A stretch of 64,000 nucleotides of DNA. It comes from Sphagnum compactum. Taxonomy: Eukaryota; Bryophyta; Sphagnopsida; Sphagnales. The DNA lies in contig OZ234504.1 in NCBI GenBank assembly GCA_965153455.1, forward strand, positions 558,001 to 622,000, given 5' to 3'. A program made the translations under genes and the position numbers. Below, one piece after another: positions 50,905 through 63,055 of the stretch. The notes below the pieces were generated by a model. The model had not been told where the DNA came from. It saw only the letters and a list, made by a program, of their open reading frames with translations, and did no database searches. Positions within the stretch are counted from its first letter, which is position 1. Every line of letters starts with the position of its first letter.

Positions 50905-51522
50905 TCCTTAGGAGTTGAAATTATGATATGTGGATATATATAAAGATATTGAATTGGATATTGCATTTTGAACCATTTTGACTTTGTGGAGTGCATATAA
51001 TTGTAAAGGTTCAAGTGTTCAAACCATATGGTTTTTGTTTTTGAAAATTGAAAGTTTCTAATTTGAATTCAAAAACTACAACATTAATTTCTTAAATGCA
51101 CTTTATAATTGTATGACCAATAAAATTTTGTAATTATAAAATAATATTGACATGCACATGAGGAGAATACATCTATTCTCCTAGCATGCACATAGTAACA
51201 ATCATAAAAAGAAATTAAGATATGACAACCTTGTTAAAGGAAAAATTACCAAACCTTTGCTTAGTTTTTTCTATTTACTGCAACAATACAATAATTTAAA
51301 TTTGGGTAAAAGCACATTAAAGTCCTTCAAAATTGTTGTCATAAAATAGTTCTTATAAATTTCAAAACTTTGACAAGATGTGTTTACCAAATTTAATGGC
51401 AATATTGTGAATTTAAATAAATTTGAAAATTTTAGAACTTGATTTTATTAATTCAAAAAATTTGAAAGTAAGATGAAAATTTTATATGTGATGAGTTATT
51501 TGAATCAAAATAATACCCATCA
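50905..51522. repeat. About 620-bp repeat, copy B
   Basis: Same orientation as copy A at 25571-26191. Homology starts at TCCTTAGGAG and ends at CCCATCA in both; flanking sequences are unrelated. No open frame. Confidence 0.85.
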
Positions 51523-53035
51523 TAGCATATGAAAAATAAGAAATATATTTCAAAAGTGAAATTATAAATGATATTGTTGTATGCAAATTTAGGTGAACAA
51601 TGATAATAATATAAAAAAAGAAAACCCACCATTTTTTGAAATATTAATATTATTTAAGCACATCGGTAAAAAAACATATTTTTTAGTTTTTGAAAGCCAT
51701 AAAAATATTACTAAATATTTTTATGAAATAAACATGTCAAATGAAAGAAGGGGAGGTCCTTGAAGTTGGTATTTTTTCTTTTTGTTTTTCCTTATTTTTA
51801 TTTCATGCCACCCCAAATATATGGGTCCTTGGTAGGTCCAAATGGTTGGCAAATTGTATGTTACATACACTTCGACTTACATTGCATACCTAATCCTTTT
51901 TACAAGTAGACCATGGGATGTGAATTTCTAGATAGTGTTTTAAGAAAATATGGGGGAAATTTTTCAATTTTGAAATTTTTCCCATAAAACAACAGAGAAA
52001 ATGTTAAAGTTTTTTAAACAACAAAATTAAATAAAAAATTAATGCATAGAATATAATTGAAACATTCAAGTTGGGACTTTTGCTCAAAGGTTTATTTATT
52101 TAAATGAATATCTTCTTTGATTTTTTTTGACATTAAATAATGAAATATATCTTTATTAATGATATCCAAAGAATTTCGAAAGAAATTCACATGCCCCAAA
52201 ATGGCATTTTTTTTCCTGTTTTCATGTGGTCGGTAGCAAAGAGTATAAAATTTGATCTTTATTCATTTATCAAAATATTTGGTCATGCAACTTCGAATTT
52301 TTAGTAATTTATAATAAATCACATTTAATGAACTAAAATGAACATTAAAAATATTATTAAAATTTACTACTTTCAATAAAATTTGATAAAAATTATAAAA
52401 ATTATAAAATAAAAAATATATGTGTATAAATTAATAATTATGACATTTAGATATTTTTAATACTTTATATAAAATTTAAAAAATTTGTCGATACTATGAT
52501 ATGTTTTGTTAGATAACATATTTTATTTTAAATATTTTTATAATTCCAAAATAAATATAACACAACATTTATACAATTTCTATGGATTCATTATATTTTA
52601 AAAGGTGGGGAATTATATATATATGTACCAAAAAACCATGTCAATTATAAATGTATGAAATAGTGAAGATCCAAATGCATTTTTGATCCAATTACTTGAT
52701 ATTTCAGTTTTAAATGTTTTATAAATGTGAAGATCGTGAAAAAAATTCTAAAAATGAAAAATTATTTATTTTCATTTGGACAAAGTATGAAAAAATAATA
52801 ATGGTCAAAGTTGAGTACTTTTGTATGGGACAAAGAGTGATGTGAAATAATGTTGTAAATTTATCCCATATCCTTTGTCAACAAGTTGAACTTTGTAAAC
52901 TATATAAGTAGATGAAAAAATATTAATCCACACACAATACATGCACTAAATATAATCAAAATGCAAATATTACTTGTGATGAACCAATAAAAAAGGCTTG
53001 TCAACAAAAAATAAATAGGACCTATTAAAAACTTA
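51523..53035. other. AT-rich intergenic, nothing recognised
   Basis: Highly AT-rich, no coding signal. Confidence 0.5.
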
Positions 53036-53039
53036 CTAA

Positions 53040-53300
53040 CCTATCTACTTAAGCGACCTATATTTAGGCCTACTTTAGTGGCCTAGCTTTAAGTGCAACC
53101 TAGGAAAGGAATTATCTAAGTTCCTAAGGTAGGCTTAGGTTGCCTAAGCCTATTTTAGGTGCCTAGACCTAAGCCTAGTTGCCTATGCTTTAAATTTTAG
53201 GTTGTTAGACCTAAGCTTAAGTGCTTAGGTTTAAACTTTAAATTCCTAACCTAGGTATCTAATTTTAAGCCTAGTTTAGGTTTAACCTAGGTCATTTAGG
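53040..53300. repeat. CCTAAG/CCTAGG-rich degenerate tract
   Basis: Imperfect short words such as GCCTAAGCCTA, TTTAGGTGCCTAGACC and AACCTAGG repeated without a fixed period. It resembles the low-complexity interiors at 26400-27340 and 39100-39380. Confidence 0.6.
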
Positions 53301-53330
53301 TTCTAGCCAAGTGGCATAACCTAAATGGAT

Positions 53331-53474
53331 AATGTTTAAATGACATGTCATTTAGCCTATGTGGCCAATGTTTAAATGCCATGTGGCCTGACTTGGGTGG
53401 GCAATGTTTAAATGCCACATGATTTGACTTGGGTGGCTAATGTTTAAATGCCACATGACATTTGACCAATCAAT
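53331..53474. repeat. 36-bp tandem repeat, four copies
   Basis: AATGTTTAAATG occurs at 53331, 53367, 53403 and 53439, an exact 36-bp period. Units also share CATG, a TTGACTT- or TTAGCCT-like part and GGGTGG or TGTGGC before the next AATG. Confidence 0.85.
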
Positions 53475-53479
53475 TAAGG

Positions 53480-56400
53480 TTTCACCAATCAATTTAGTGA
53501 TCACTACACAAAACCACCCATAGAACCATTAATTATACACATGTTGCCCAAGCACCCTAAAAACCCACCAAATTATTTTTGAACCAAACCACCCAATCGC
53601 CTATTTAATGGTTTCTTTTATCCCATTGAAGACCAATCACTACCCTAAACCACCTGACCTATAGGAAATCCATTATAGTGGTACTGGAAAATGAGTGGTT
53701 TGCATAGTGGTCTAACCACATGCTTTTTAATAATGGAAGTTCTTCAAAAATAGAAGGAAATGCAAGATTAATAAACATATGATGAACAAACTAAAAAGAC
53801 AAATGCATAACAAACTCAGAAAACTTAGAAGTGCATAATTAACCAAAGTGCACACAAGAGGTGACAATGAGATTGTTGGTTAAAGAAACATCATGAATGA
53901 AAAACTTGAGCATTTTAAAATTGGAAATGCAAGAGCTCCAAACCCTAAATTAACCTTCTAAGATCATGAAACATGCCTTTGGCATGATGTCATTTAATGG
54001 AGTATTAAGGGAACCTAAAACTTTCTTTTTTCCAAAGTTGATAGGTGGCAAATGATTAGTGTATTTTAGTCCTTTTCAACAAAAATAATTTCCCAAATCT
54101 TTGATTTCAATAAATGATGGACTTTGTAAATTGTGTTGGTAATCTTGTTTACTTTTAATAGATGAAGGTGAAACTTTGCACATAGACACTCATTTTAAAA
54201 CAATAAAATAACATCATAACTACATTTGAATTATTGTTTTACACATCCCACATGTAGATTGTGTAAAAAAAGTCCATAACATTCCTCATGGATAATGATT
54301 GGGTCTTTTGCATAATTTCAAAAGTCCACCATGTACAATGAAATGATGGCATTTTCTCATCAAACTTTTGCATTTGATTCTAAAAGTAAATCTAGACTAC
54401 ATAGATGAGTCACTTCAAAAAAATTCATTAATTTCCCAATTAGCATAACAACAAACCTACACTTACCCCCATAGAAATTGCTCCCATGACATAGAAAAAT
54501 GGATTATCTAATGTGCAATCACCCATAAGAAACAAACAACCTTCCCTCATACATGTGCTTTTGGCCTAAGTGCAAATTCATTACCAAAATAATTTCCCGT
54601 TCCAATTCCCATTTTCAAAACTTGATCAATTTGTTTTGGCAACAAAACTAACTAAAAAACTCAAAAGAATCAACTCCATTAAGTTATTTTTTGGAGAGTT
54701 TCTTCACAAAGCCTTGATTTTTAATTTTGATTTATGAAATTCTCAATGAAAAAATTGTTCATTATCCAAATATTAATATAGAATTGTTAGAATTTAAAAA
54801 TCTATCTCCACACCTTAGCACGTCTTAAGTTAGAGAATTACAAAACACTCAAATGCCCTTCACCATCAAATTTATCCACAAATTATAATTAGTTAAGTGA
54901 AATATAAGGTTCATGTAATGTAATTTTTTACTCAACAAATAAATAGTCACAATATCATATCTCCCACATCTTAGATATTCAACTCACAAAACTAATTCAT
55001 TATACCCATGTTCATTGACAATTTCTAGGAAAATTGACATTTCGATACAAACATGTTTTGGAAAGATCCATTTAAAAAATTATTTTGGGGTGCAAATAGG
55101 ATAACACGAGTCACACTTGTTTGCTTTTTTATTGCTTTTGTGTTTGCTTATGGGGAAATATTCTTAGAATATTTTCATAATATTCTAGAAAAAGTCTTGG
55201 AAAAATCTTTAAATTTTTTCAAAAAATTCTTCATACTATTTGATTAAGGTTCATGCTGAAAATTTGGCAAAAAAATGTCATTTTCAAAAAAATTGAAATC
55301 CATTTACAATTCCTTTTACTATTGAAAAACAAATGTTACAGTGTTTAATGAGTGTTTTTGTTGATTTGTTATTCATTGGATTAATTTCAGATTAATTCAC
55401 ATGTTCCCATGATATATCAAAAGTACAACTATATAAACAAATTTTACAATTTCAACATCAATTTAAATTACAACTTTGAAACATGAAAAAGCATGTTATT
55501 GCGACTGCACCATTTTTGTATTTTTATTAATGTTAACAAATTTGATTTTTCTTACATTGTTTTTTTCTGAGTCTCATGCTAAAATCCTCATTTTGCTTAT
55601 TATTAATTTCTTTCTCATGGAGGGATGTATAATAATTGGTTTTCAGAAAGCCCTATAATCTCATATTTCATTTCCCATATGGGATCATCTATTGTAGCAT
55701 AAAGGATATCCTTTAAAACATGAAGATTTTCAAGACTCAAAGACCCTGTTTGGGATTGTTAAAATGTTTAAACACACAAAATGTGTGTCTTATTCAACTA
55801 CCAAATAACACTATGTTTTGATCATACCCCCACAATAGGAACTCTTCATTCAACAAAACATTAACATCAAAATTCTTCACTGTAAGTTTGTGCAATGTGA
55901 GCCTCTAGGCATTCCATTGTGCAAACTCATCAATAATCTTCTTCCACTTCAAGTTGATTTGTCAAAGTGAGGAGATTTGTGTAATCATTTACTTGTTGTT
56001 CATCACATTGTTCTCCTTCAAATGAACTTGCAATAACTTGAGCAAAACAAATTCTTACACAATGACATCTAAAACACTTGGAACAAACTTCCACTTCATT
56101 GTTACTTCAACTACAATTAGAGGAGATGCAAAAAGAAAACTAGAAAATTTGTGAAAGAAAGGAATAAGAAGAGTAAAGGTGAAAAAGAGGAAAGCATAAA
56201 TAAAACAAAACTTTAGAGAAAAATGAAGGAGGAATAGTGGTGAGAGGGTGTGAGTAAGTGAATGTGAAAGGAGAGAAAAGAGAATGAAAAAATGAAAAGT
56301 TTTGATTTCAATTCATAGGTTGATTGTAGGACTTAACCTTTGAATGGCTATAAGCAACATTTGGCCTCCCACTATTGCATCGAACAATTCTACTCATGGA

Positions 56401-59400
56401 AATTGCCCTGGGGATGCATGGAATGGTTGTGAGACAATATTGAAAATGAGAATCAAAATGGCATCATTTGATAGCTTTGATAATTGGATGCATTATACGA
56501 CTCTAATCATGGAAAATGTTCCAAGTGAAGTAATGATTAATGGATTGGATGGATGTGATGTCCTTGTTTTCCCCTTATTTGTCTTTCGTTTTTGAGTATT
56601 ATCACCCTTTATTATTTTAAACAACATTTTACACCCCACAAAAAATCCAAAATTTTAAAACAACATATGATATTTTGACAAGAGTGAACTTTTTTGTTCT
56701 TCGTAAACTTTTTTACACTTTGGGGACCCAAAAAAATGGAAATTTCTGAATTTTTGTAGAAAAACTAAATTTGGAAATAAATTTTTAAAAAGAAAAAAAT
56801 CTTCAATATGTAAAGACCATTGATTTGAAAAAAATCTAGTGAATCTAACTAGTTGCTACTCTTTTAGGGTAAACCCAAAACAATAAAAAACAAGAAGAGA
56901 AAGGAAATCAATTGAAAGCAAGGAAGAAAAAACGTTTTCAAAGTCCAATTTGAAGACATGTTGATGAAGTTTTTTTGGGAAATGTTTCAAGAAATTGCAG
57001 TAAAAAATGCAAGTAATTATTTTTGTAGCCAAATTTTACATAACCATAGTGCAAGAATTCTGTAAAATAATAATTGGTGGGAGCAAACAAAGTAAAAGGA
57101 GTCACAAAGCATGTGGATAATGCTTAAAACTATTATTTTATTTTTGAATAATCACAAGAGGAACATAATAAATTGGATTGTCAATTTCTTTTTCTTTTTA
57201 AGTTCCATTATTTATAAAGTTTCATTGTTCAAAACTTGATGCAAATTGATGATGTTTCAAAAGTCCTTTTGCATGTTTAAAACAACTATGAACAATCATT
57301 TTTTTCAAATGTCCTTTTTATTTATCAAATGTGCACCATTCATTTTCAAAATTGAAAAGGATCTTAATATTGATGATTATAAAAGCAAAGCACTTGAAAT
57401 TCATAAAATTCTTTTGAAAACACATTTGAACATATTTGTTTCAAATTTGTTTTTGACCTTGAAAATTATGAATTTGAAAATTTGTCTTTAACAAAAGTTA
57501 TTCATTTTTGTGTTATTTAGAGCATGGATGCATTATATATGCATGATATAAAGCAATATCCAATAAAAAATAATTATATTTAAAACACAACTATAAACTA
57601 GGTATGACAAATGCAAAAATTAAGAAAATCAACCAACATAGAAAGGTTTTTAACTTTGGCACCTTTTTCCTTTTACTATATTTGTACCCTGGTTATGAAA
57701 TGTTAACCTTAGATATAATATTCTCAAAAAAATCTTTTGATATAGAAGGTATGCACCATTGTTTGACTAGGTAAAGTTGTGGATGGATATGCTATTGTGG
57801 TTTGTAGTGTTGATGTTGGTTTAGGCTATTTAGGCCTCTTGATTCAATTAGGTTAATTTTATTACAAAAGCAAAAGCATTTACAACCATATCCACCCCTA
57901 TTGTTGCTAGAATTCCCCATGAAATGTTTAAGTAGGGAATCCTCCTCAAGATCTTGGATGAAAACAATTTTGTCCTTTGAATGACAAAAAGCACGAATGT
58001 GATAGTGGGCATCTTGTTTACATGCTTAATTGATTTATAACGTTGCACTAAAAATAAAATTTATATTGGCAACATATGTCAAGAAAATGTAAGGCTATTG
58101 AGCTAGGAATGGGTGCACCAAGTTGATTTTAGAGTTGTTTCTACATACATTGTAAAAACTTTCATATTCAATAATGTTTGCACTAAAAATCCAATGAATC
58201 AACCCTAAAAATTAAAGACAAACTTGGCAAGCTCTTGATATGGTTGGAAAATCATTTGTATAGTTTGAAACAATAGTTGTGATCATGTAATTGTCTCTTG
58301 TATTGATTGGCCTAATTGTCAAACCATAATCAATTGTTTGTTAAATCAATTTGCCATGCTAACCAATGTGTTGCAATATGTCAATTTATTGGAATATGTC
58401 GATTTACTATGTTGTTTTGTTGATTTGCTATTGCCATTCAATTCAACTTAAGACTAATATGAGCATTCCTAGGTCATAATTATATTCCATAAGATGATCC
58501 AATGGAGATTATTTGCTAATATCAAGTTGCATGTGTCACTCCATGTGAGATATCGCCTATGTCTACTGTGGACCAATTGGAACTTACAGCCCCGTTCATG
58601 TATGATGACATTACAATCACCAACAATGGCATCACTTTTCCCATCCCCTCCACTCTCCCCCCCATATTGACATCACATTCCCTTGGGCTGACATCATGTT
58701 CCCATGTGGGAACGTCCATGGGTGCAATGGGAATGTGAAGTTCCCATGTGCTGCCGACCAGGAAGTGGTGGTCCCATTGGACCCAGTCCTCATGGGCATA
58801 TGTTGGACAAAGAGGCCATGTAGGTGTTGCATGAGTGCCATTTCACTTGTGCCATGTCATCTCCATGCCATATCATGCACGCTTTAACACCACATCATCA
58901 TCACCAATGTGCCATATTAATATCACAACCTATCACATCATCACCATGTCATTCGCCAACAGGGACATTCATGTTATTCCCATCTGCTCACGCACGCACC
59001 TGTACCCATGCACCTGGAGCTCTGCACTCGAAATAGCCGCCCCTGTTCACCTTATGTTTTATAGTGGGTAAAGCTCTAGGATGGGGGCATTCCCCAGAGC
59101 AGGGCCTGAGACAAGGTAGTATTCAAGTCTGGTTAAGTCTAGTTTTCAGGTATCTAGTTTCAAGCATCATGGTCCTCTTGTATAATTCAAACTTCCATGA
59201 TGTTAATTTGTTCTTTGGACAAAATCCTCACATTCTTCACTCAACAACTGTCGAAAAATGTTACTTCAGTCCATTTCACACGTTTTCTAAGACAGCTATA
59301 TGAGTTGAAGTGGGATTTAAATCAGAAAGAAAAAACTATGACTATTTTTTTTAGTCTTCCCAACCTTCACAGCCATATTGTTTTGTGCAAAATTTTGCAC

Positions 59401-59682
59401 AAATGCTAAAAATAAACATGAAAAAGGAATATTTGGTCACATATTCCTTACCTCTTTTTTATGGCAAAATCACCAATTTTTATTTTTTTATTTTTTTGGC
59501 CACATTTCTACTTGGGTTCTAGAAAGGGGGGTGTTCATTTTCGGTATCAGATTTCTACACTTTTTGGACAGGTTTTCTAGGTTACATTTTATTTGACTGT
59601 TTCAAAAAAATTGAGAACTGTTGTTTCATAGAATAACCAATTATTTGATTTTGGATAACCACAGATATATATATATATGTAT
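53480..59682. other. Long intergenic stretch, no gene supported
   Basis: AT-rich with short random frames. The frames at 55053-55247, 55476-55658 and 56344-56595 have no recognised domain and no splice or repeat context. A segment at 58520-59060 is clearly richer in G and C (CATGTG-, CCATG- and TCATCACCA-type words) and is different in composition from its flanks; I recognise no gene in it. Confidence 0.5.
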
Positions 59683-60350
59683 CAGTGTTGGGCGGTTCTC
59701 ACTTTTTTGTGAGAACTGACCAGTTTCAGTTCTCTCACGATGTTATGAGAACCTGATCAGTCCCCTAATATATTTATTTATTTAGGGCTGGTGAGAACCC
59801 CTCAGATTATCAATTTTCTTTTTTTTTCAAACTCACCTTGTTCTCAGATAGGGCAGTTCTCATATATACCACAACAACTGGTTTTCACAACCTGATTATT
59901 CAAATTTTCATTAATTAAAATCAGTTCTAATAATTATATAATTACTAATATAATTACTTCATCAAAGGAATAGAATAAGAGCAATGGGAAAAGAATAATA
60001 GTTAAAAGAGAAGAGTAATAAAAGTAAGAGGAAACAAGTAATAGCAAGAGGAGAAGAGTAGCCCCTAGTGAGAAGAACAAGAGGAGCTAATAGCACCCAT
60101 GTGAGAAGAAGAACAAGAAGAACCAATGAACCAAATTTGTTTAAGACGCTGAGAACCGGATTCAAGTTTTCATGTGAAAACTCATCCAGCTCTCTCTTTT
60201 AAAAAAAAAATCAATTCCAATTCTCCAAGCCGGTTCTCACATGGGTGAGAACCTTAAAACAAATTTTCAACCCAATTTTCACCCAAAATCAGAACATGAC
60301 TAAGAACCAATCTGAGAACCAGGTCACCCAGTGAGAACCGCCCAACACTG
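59683..60350. mobile_element. MITE with perfect 20-bp terminal inverted repeats
   Basis: The left end CAGTGTTGGGCGGTTCTCAC (59683-59702) and the exact inverse complement at 60331-60350 bound 668 bp. GTAT flanks both ends (59679-59682 and 60351-60354). Inside are further GAGAACC/GGTTCTC words in both orientations, giving internal partial palindromes near both ends, and no transposase. The CAGTG start suggests a hAT-type MITE, but I see only 4 bp of duplicated flank, not the 8 bp typical of hAT, so the superfamily is uncertain. Confidence 0.85.
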
Positions 60351-60499
60351 GTATATACACTGGGTGTTTGATTTTATTTTTTTATGATTGTGAGTATCGA
60401 CTTTGATACCCGACCTGATGCCCTCCGAGGTTTTGGTGCAATTTCTAATACCCGCCCCACTTTGGTAATTTTATACTGTTAAAAAGGAAGTGGTTGTCT

Positions 60500-61811
60500 T
60501 ATTATACTGTTTAATCGCCTCGTGTACTGTGCAGAATCTGCCCCAGAACTCGCCCTGGAACTCATTAAGAGCTAGAAACGACCAGTAAAAGATCAGTTCC
60601 ACGATCTCGCGAGGACGACCCAACAAGGAAGGACGAGCGACGTCCACGAAGGACCAGCGACGATGTCCTCGCGAGCCGGAAGCGATAGTCGTCTTTCCAT
60701 TTACACTGTTTTTTCTTGTCAATTTTGTGACTTAGCAAAGTGGCGATAATCCACATGAAGATTTAGCCAGATTTGGCTACAAGCTAAATAAGAAATTTCA
60801 ATTTTCTACACATCCTTCTTCATTTTGGGCTATATAATTGAGCATTACATAGAAATCTGGGATTTTTATTAAAATTCGAATTATGGCTATTGAAAATCAC
60901 AAACATTCCTTGATTTTAGCTTTTCGGCTGTATATAGCCAGCGGAAGAAAAGGGCCGTTCCAGTATCTCGCTAGCTGGGAGTGAAACACGCAGTGACCTC
61001 TTTGTCGGAGAGAGCTGGAATCGGTACCAAACGTGCCGTCTCTACAACGCTGGATTGCAAATACGTCAATCTCTTTCGCAAGCAAATGTCATCTACTCGA
61101 GTCCTCGTTGCATTGTGATTTCGTGCCATGCAATCCCTAGTCAAGTAATTGCGAAGAATCGTCAAGCTCAGTGGTATCTTTTAGGAATTTTGTTTTTAGC
61201 CAAAGTGGGGATCATGCATATTAGGAAGATTTAGAAAAAGTGGCAATCATTCCAAGGAAGATTCAGCCAGATCTGGCTATAAACCATATGTAAAGCACAA
61301 AACTTTAATCATCCTTCTATATTTTTGGTTACACACTGAAAAATACAATAAAAATCTAATACTATTTTTTCCCTCATTTCTGGCGATTGAAAAACCTCTA
61401 AAATCAGTTCATTTTCAAACTTTTAATTTTAATTTTCTCTCTTCGGCGAAATTTCGCTCATAACAAAACAAGGCTGGGACTCCTCCATCTATATATCATA
61501 CTGCAGGGAGCAAACTGCAAAGAGGGGGGAAAGAGACGAAGAAGAAGAAGCGGAAAGCTTAGCAAAAGCGAATATACTAAGAGTTGCTTGAATTTGCTGT
61601 ACATGAGGGAAGATCTAGCCTGTAAAGCTCTTCAGCGACTGTGTGTTTTCAGTAGGACCTGAAGTCATTACATAAATCGAGCTCATGTTGTGTAGCCGAT
61701 TGTTATATTACTCATTTTGTCTGGCTGACTGAGTTCTACTAGATATCCAACACTTCGGAATTTTGGCTCTTCCATAGAGGCAAAGAAAAAAGGGGAATTT
61801 AATCGAGCACC
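60500..61811 (+). promoter_or_regulatory. Promoter and 5' leader of RLK copy 3
   Basis: A GC-rich block at 60520-60690 (TAAAAGATCAGTTCC, AACAAGGAAGGACGAGCGA, GCCGGAAGCG) and a block at 61048-61110 (GCTGGATTGCAA, CTACTCGAGTCCT) match the copy 2 promoter. A TATA-like CTATATATCA lies at 61489-61498, about 315 bp before the ATG. The leader includes GAGACGAAGAAGAAGAAG and GAGTTGCTTGAATTTG. A 150-bp segment containing AGCCAGAT(T/C)TGGCTA is present twice in this region (60725-60910 and 61215-61400). Confidence 0.6.
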
Positions 61812-62298
61812 ATGAGTATCCGAGTCATGAAGCTTGTTCTTTTTACACTTGTATTGCTTTCCAGCGCTGTCTCCAGCTATTGCTATTACGTCATTTACTA
61901 CGAAAACGAATGTAAGATTCTCAACAAGTTGATTATGCAGCCTACGTGAATTACTTTCAAGATATATGCATACTGCAGTAGCTCGTTTTTTCAGTTGTAA
62001 GAATGTGATGGTGACTCCAGTCCAAGAATTTCTAGATTTGAAATTTGTTTTGCGACGTGTTCAAGAATACTACATACATGTGAATAATGTTGTACCGTGT
62101 CTTCTGCTGTAGTGAATGCGTTGCGGACCATTTTCGGAGATCGGAACCAGAGCACTCCCAACATCGCTCTACAAACTTGCCTGGCTGGACTTCCAATACG
62201 AGTCTCTATCCTTGCTTCTCTGATGCTTGGAAAGGAGTACTTTGCGTGCAATATCCCATCGTCAACTCTACCAACAGAATTAGTATTGTTGTTGGCTT
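61812..62298 (+). pseudogene. LRR receptor kinase copy 3, signal-peptide exon and cap exon (frameshifted, interrupted)
   Basis: Exon 1 (61812-61911) starts MSIRVMKLVLFTLVLLSSAV and gives a clear signal peptide: a basic start, a hydrophobic core and a small-residue cleavage region. It ends at a GTAAG donor in phase 1. Exon 2 (62113-62298) matches copy 2 exon 20488-20668: N-terminal cap NALRTIFGDRNQST, then CFSDAWKGVLC in another frame. It has 5 nt more than copy 2: 3 nt are in frame, but 2 extra nt at about 62163-62168 shift the frame. Intron 2 begins like that of copy 2 and is interrupted from 62540 by a Copia element. Later exons would lie beyond it. Unless the 2-nt change is a sequence error, this copy is also broken. 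Confidence 0.78.
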
Positions 62299-62539
62299 GT
62301 AAGTCTCCCTACTACCTATACAACATCCTAAAGAAGTTTTCAAATTTCTCCTTGCATTTACAAGGACCTCCCTAGTCAGAATGTCTCTTCAAAATAATAG
62401 AAGTGAACCTTCCATTTGCTTAAGATCCTAATTTGATTAGGAAAGAAACTTTTATAAGTTCCCAAAATTTGAAAAGTTCTTTCAAGAGCTTCGAGGAATA
62501 TTGTTTTCGGGCTCTTCTTCGGTTTCTCTCCCAGTCTCA

Positions 62540-62963
62540 TGTTAGAAATAAATCCAGCTTAGGGGATATGCACACAAGCAAAAGAAAAATAAAGGACACG
62601 AGATTTTATGTGGTTCAGCAAAAGCCTACATCCACGGAGCGCACCCACACTCAACTCACACTATGAAATCAATAATTACAATAGTGAAGAACTATCTCTC
62701 TCAACTCTCACAATTTTCTCACTTCTCTACTTGGCACTCCACACCACTTGTAGATCTATTACAATGAAAACTATAAGAGTATTTATAGTTTCAAGTTCAC
62801 CAACCAATTGCCACCAACTTCCACCTACCAAGTTCACCAACCAAGTTCACCAACTACCACTAAACTTAGACAATGGTGGTTGGTTGTTAATTTGGTAGGG
62901 ACGGTGCAATTAATTTGATAGGCTTGGGTGGTGCAATTAATTGATCAGGCTTCACACACAACA
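62540..62963 (-). repeat. 3' LTR of a Copia retrotransposon
   Basis: The 424-bp segment begins TGTTAGAAATAAATCC and ends ACACACAACA, with TG...CA borders. On the minus strand it begins TGTTGTGTGTGAAGCC and directly follows a polypurine tract, AAGTGGGAGA (plus 62964-62975). The element's coding part lies beyond the tract, so this is the 3' LTR of a minus-strand element. It is inserted in the second intron of RLK copy 3. The 5' LTR and the partner target duplication are outside the window. Confidence 0.85.
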
Positions 62964-63055
62964 ATCTCCCACTTGAAGACTGAAACTCGAGTGGACTTCT
63001 TCCTCTTCCTTCGATGACTAGTGGATAGGTATGGCGCACTCATCCTTCTCTGTCT

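Noticed and set aside
55476-55658. Short hydrophobic frame that looks like a secreted or membrane peptide
   Set aside because: AT-rich DNA readily gives Phe/Leu/Ile-rich frames; there is no homology, splice context or promoter to support it.
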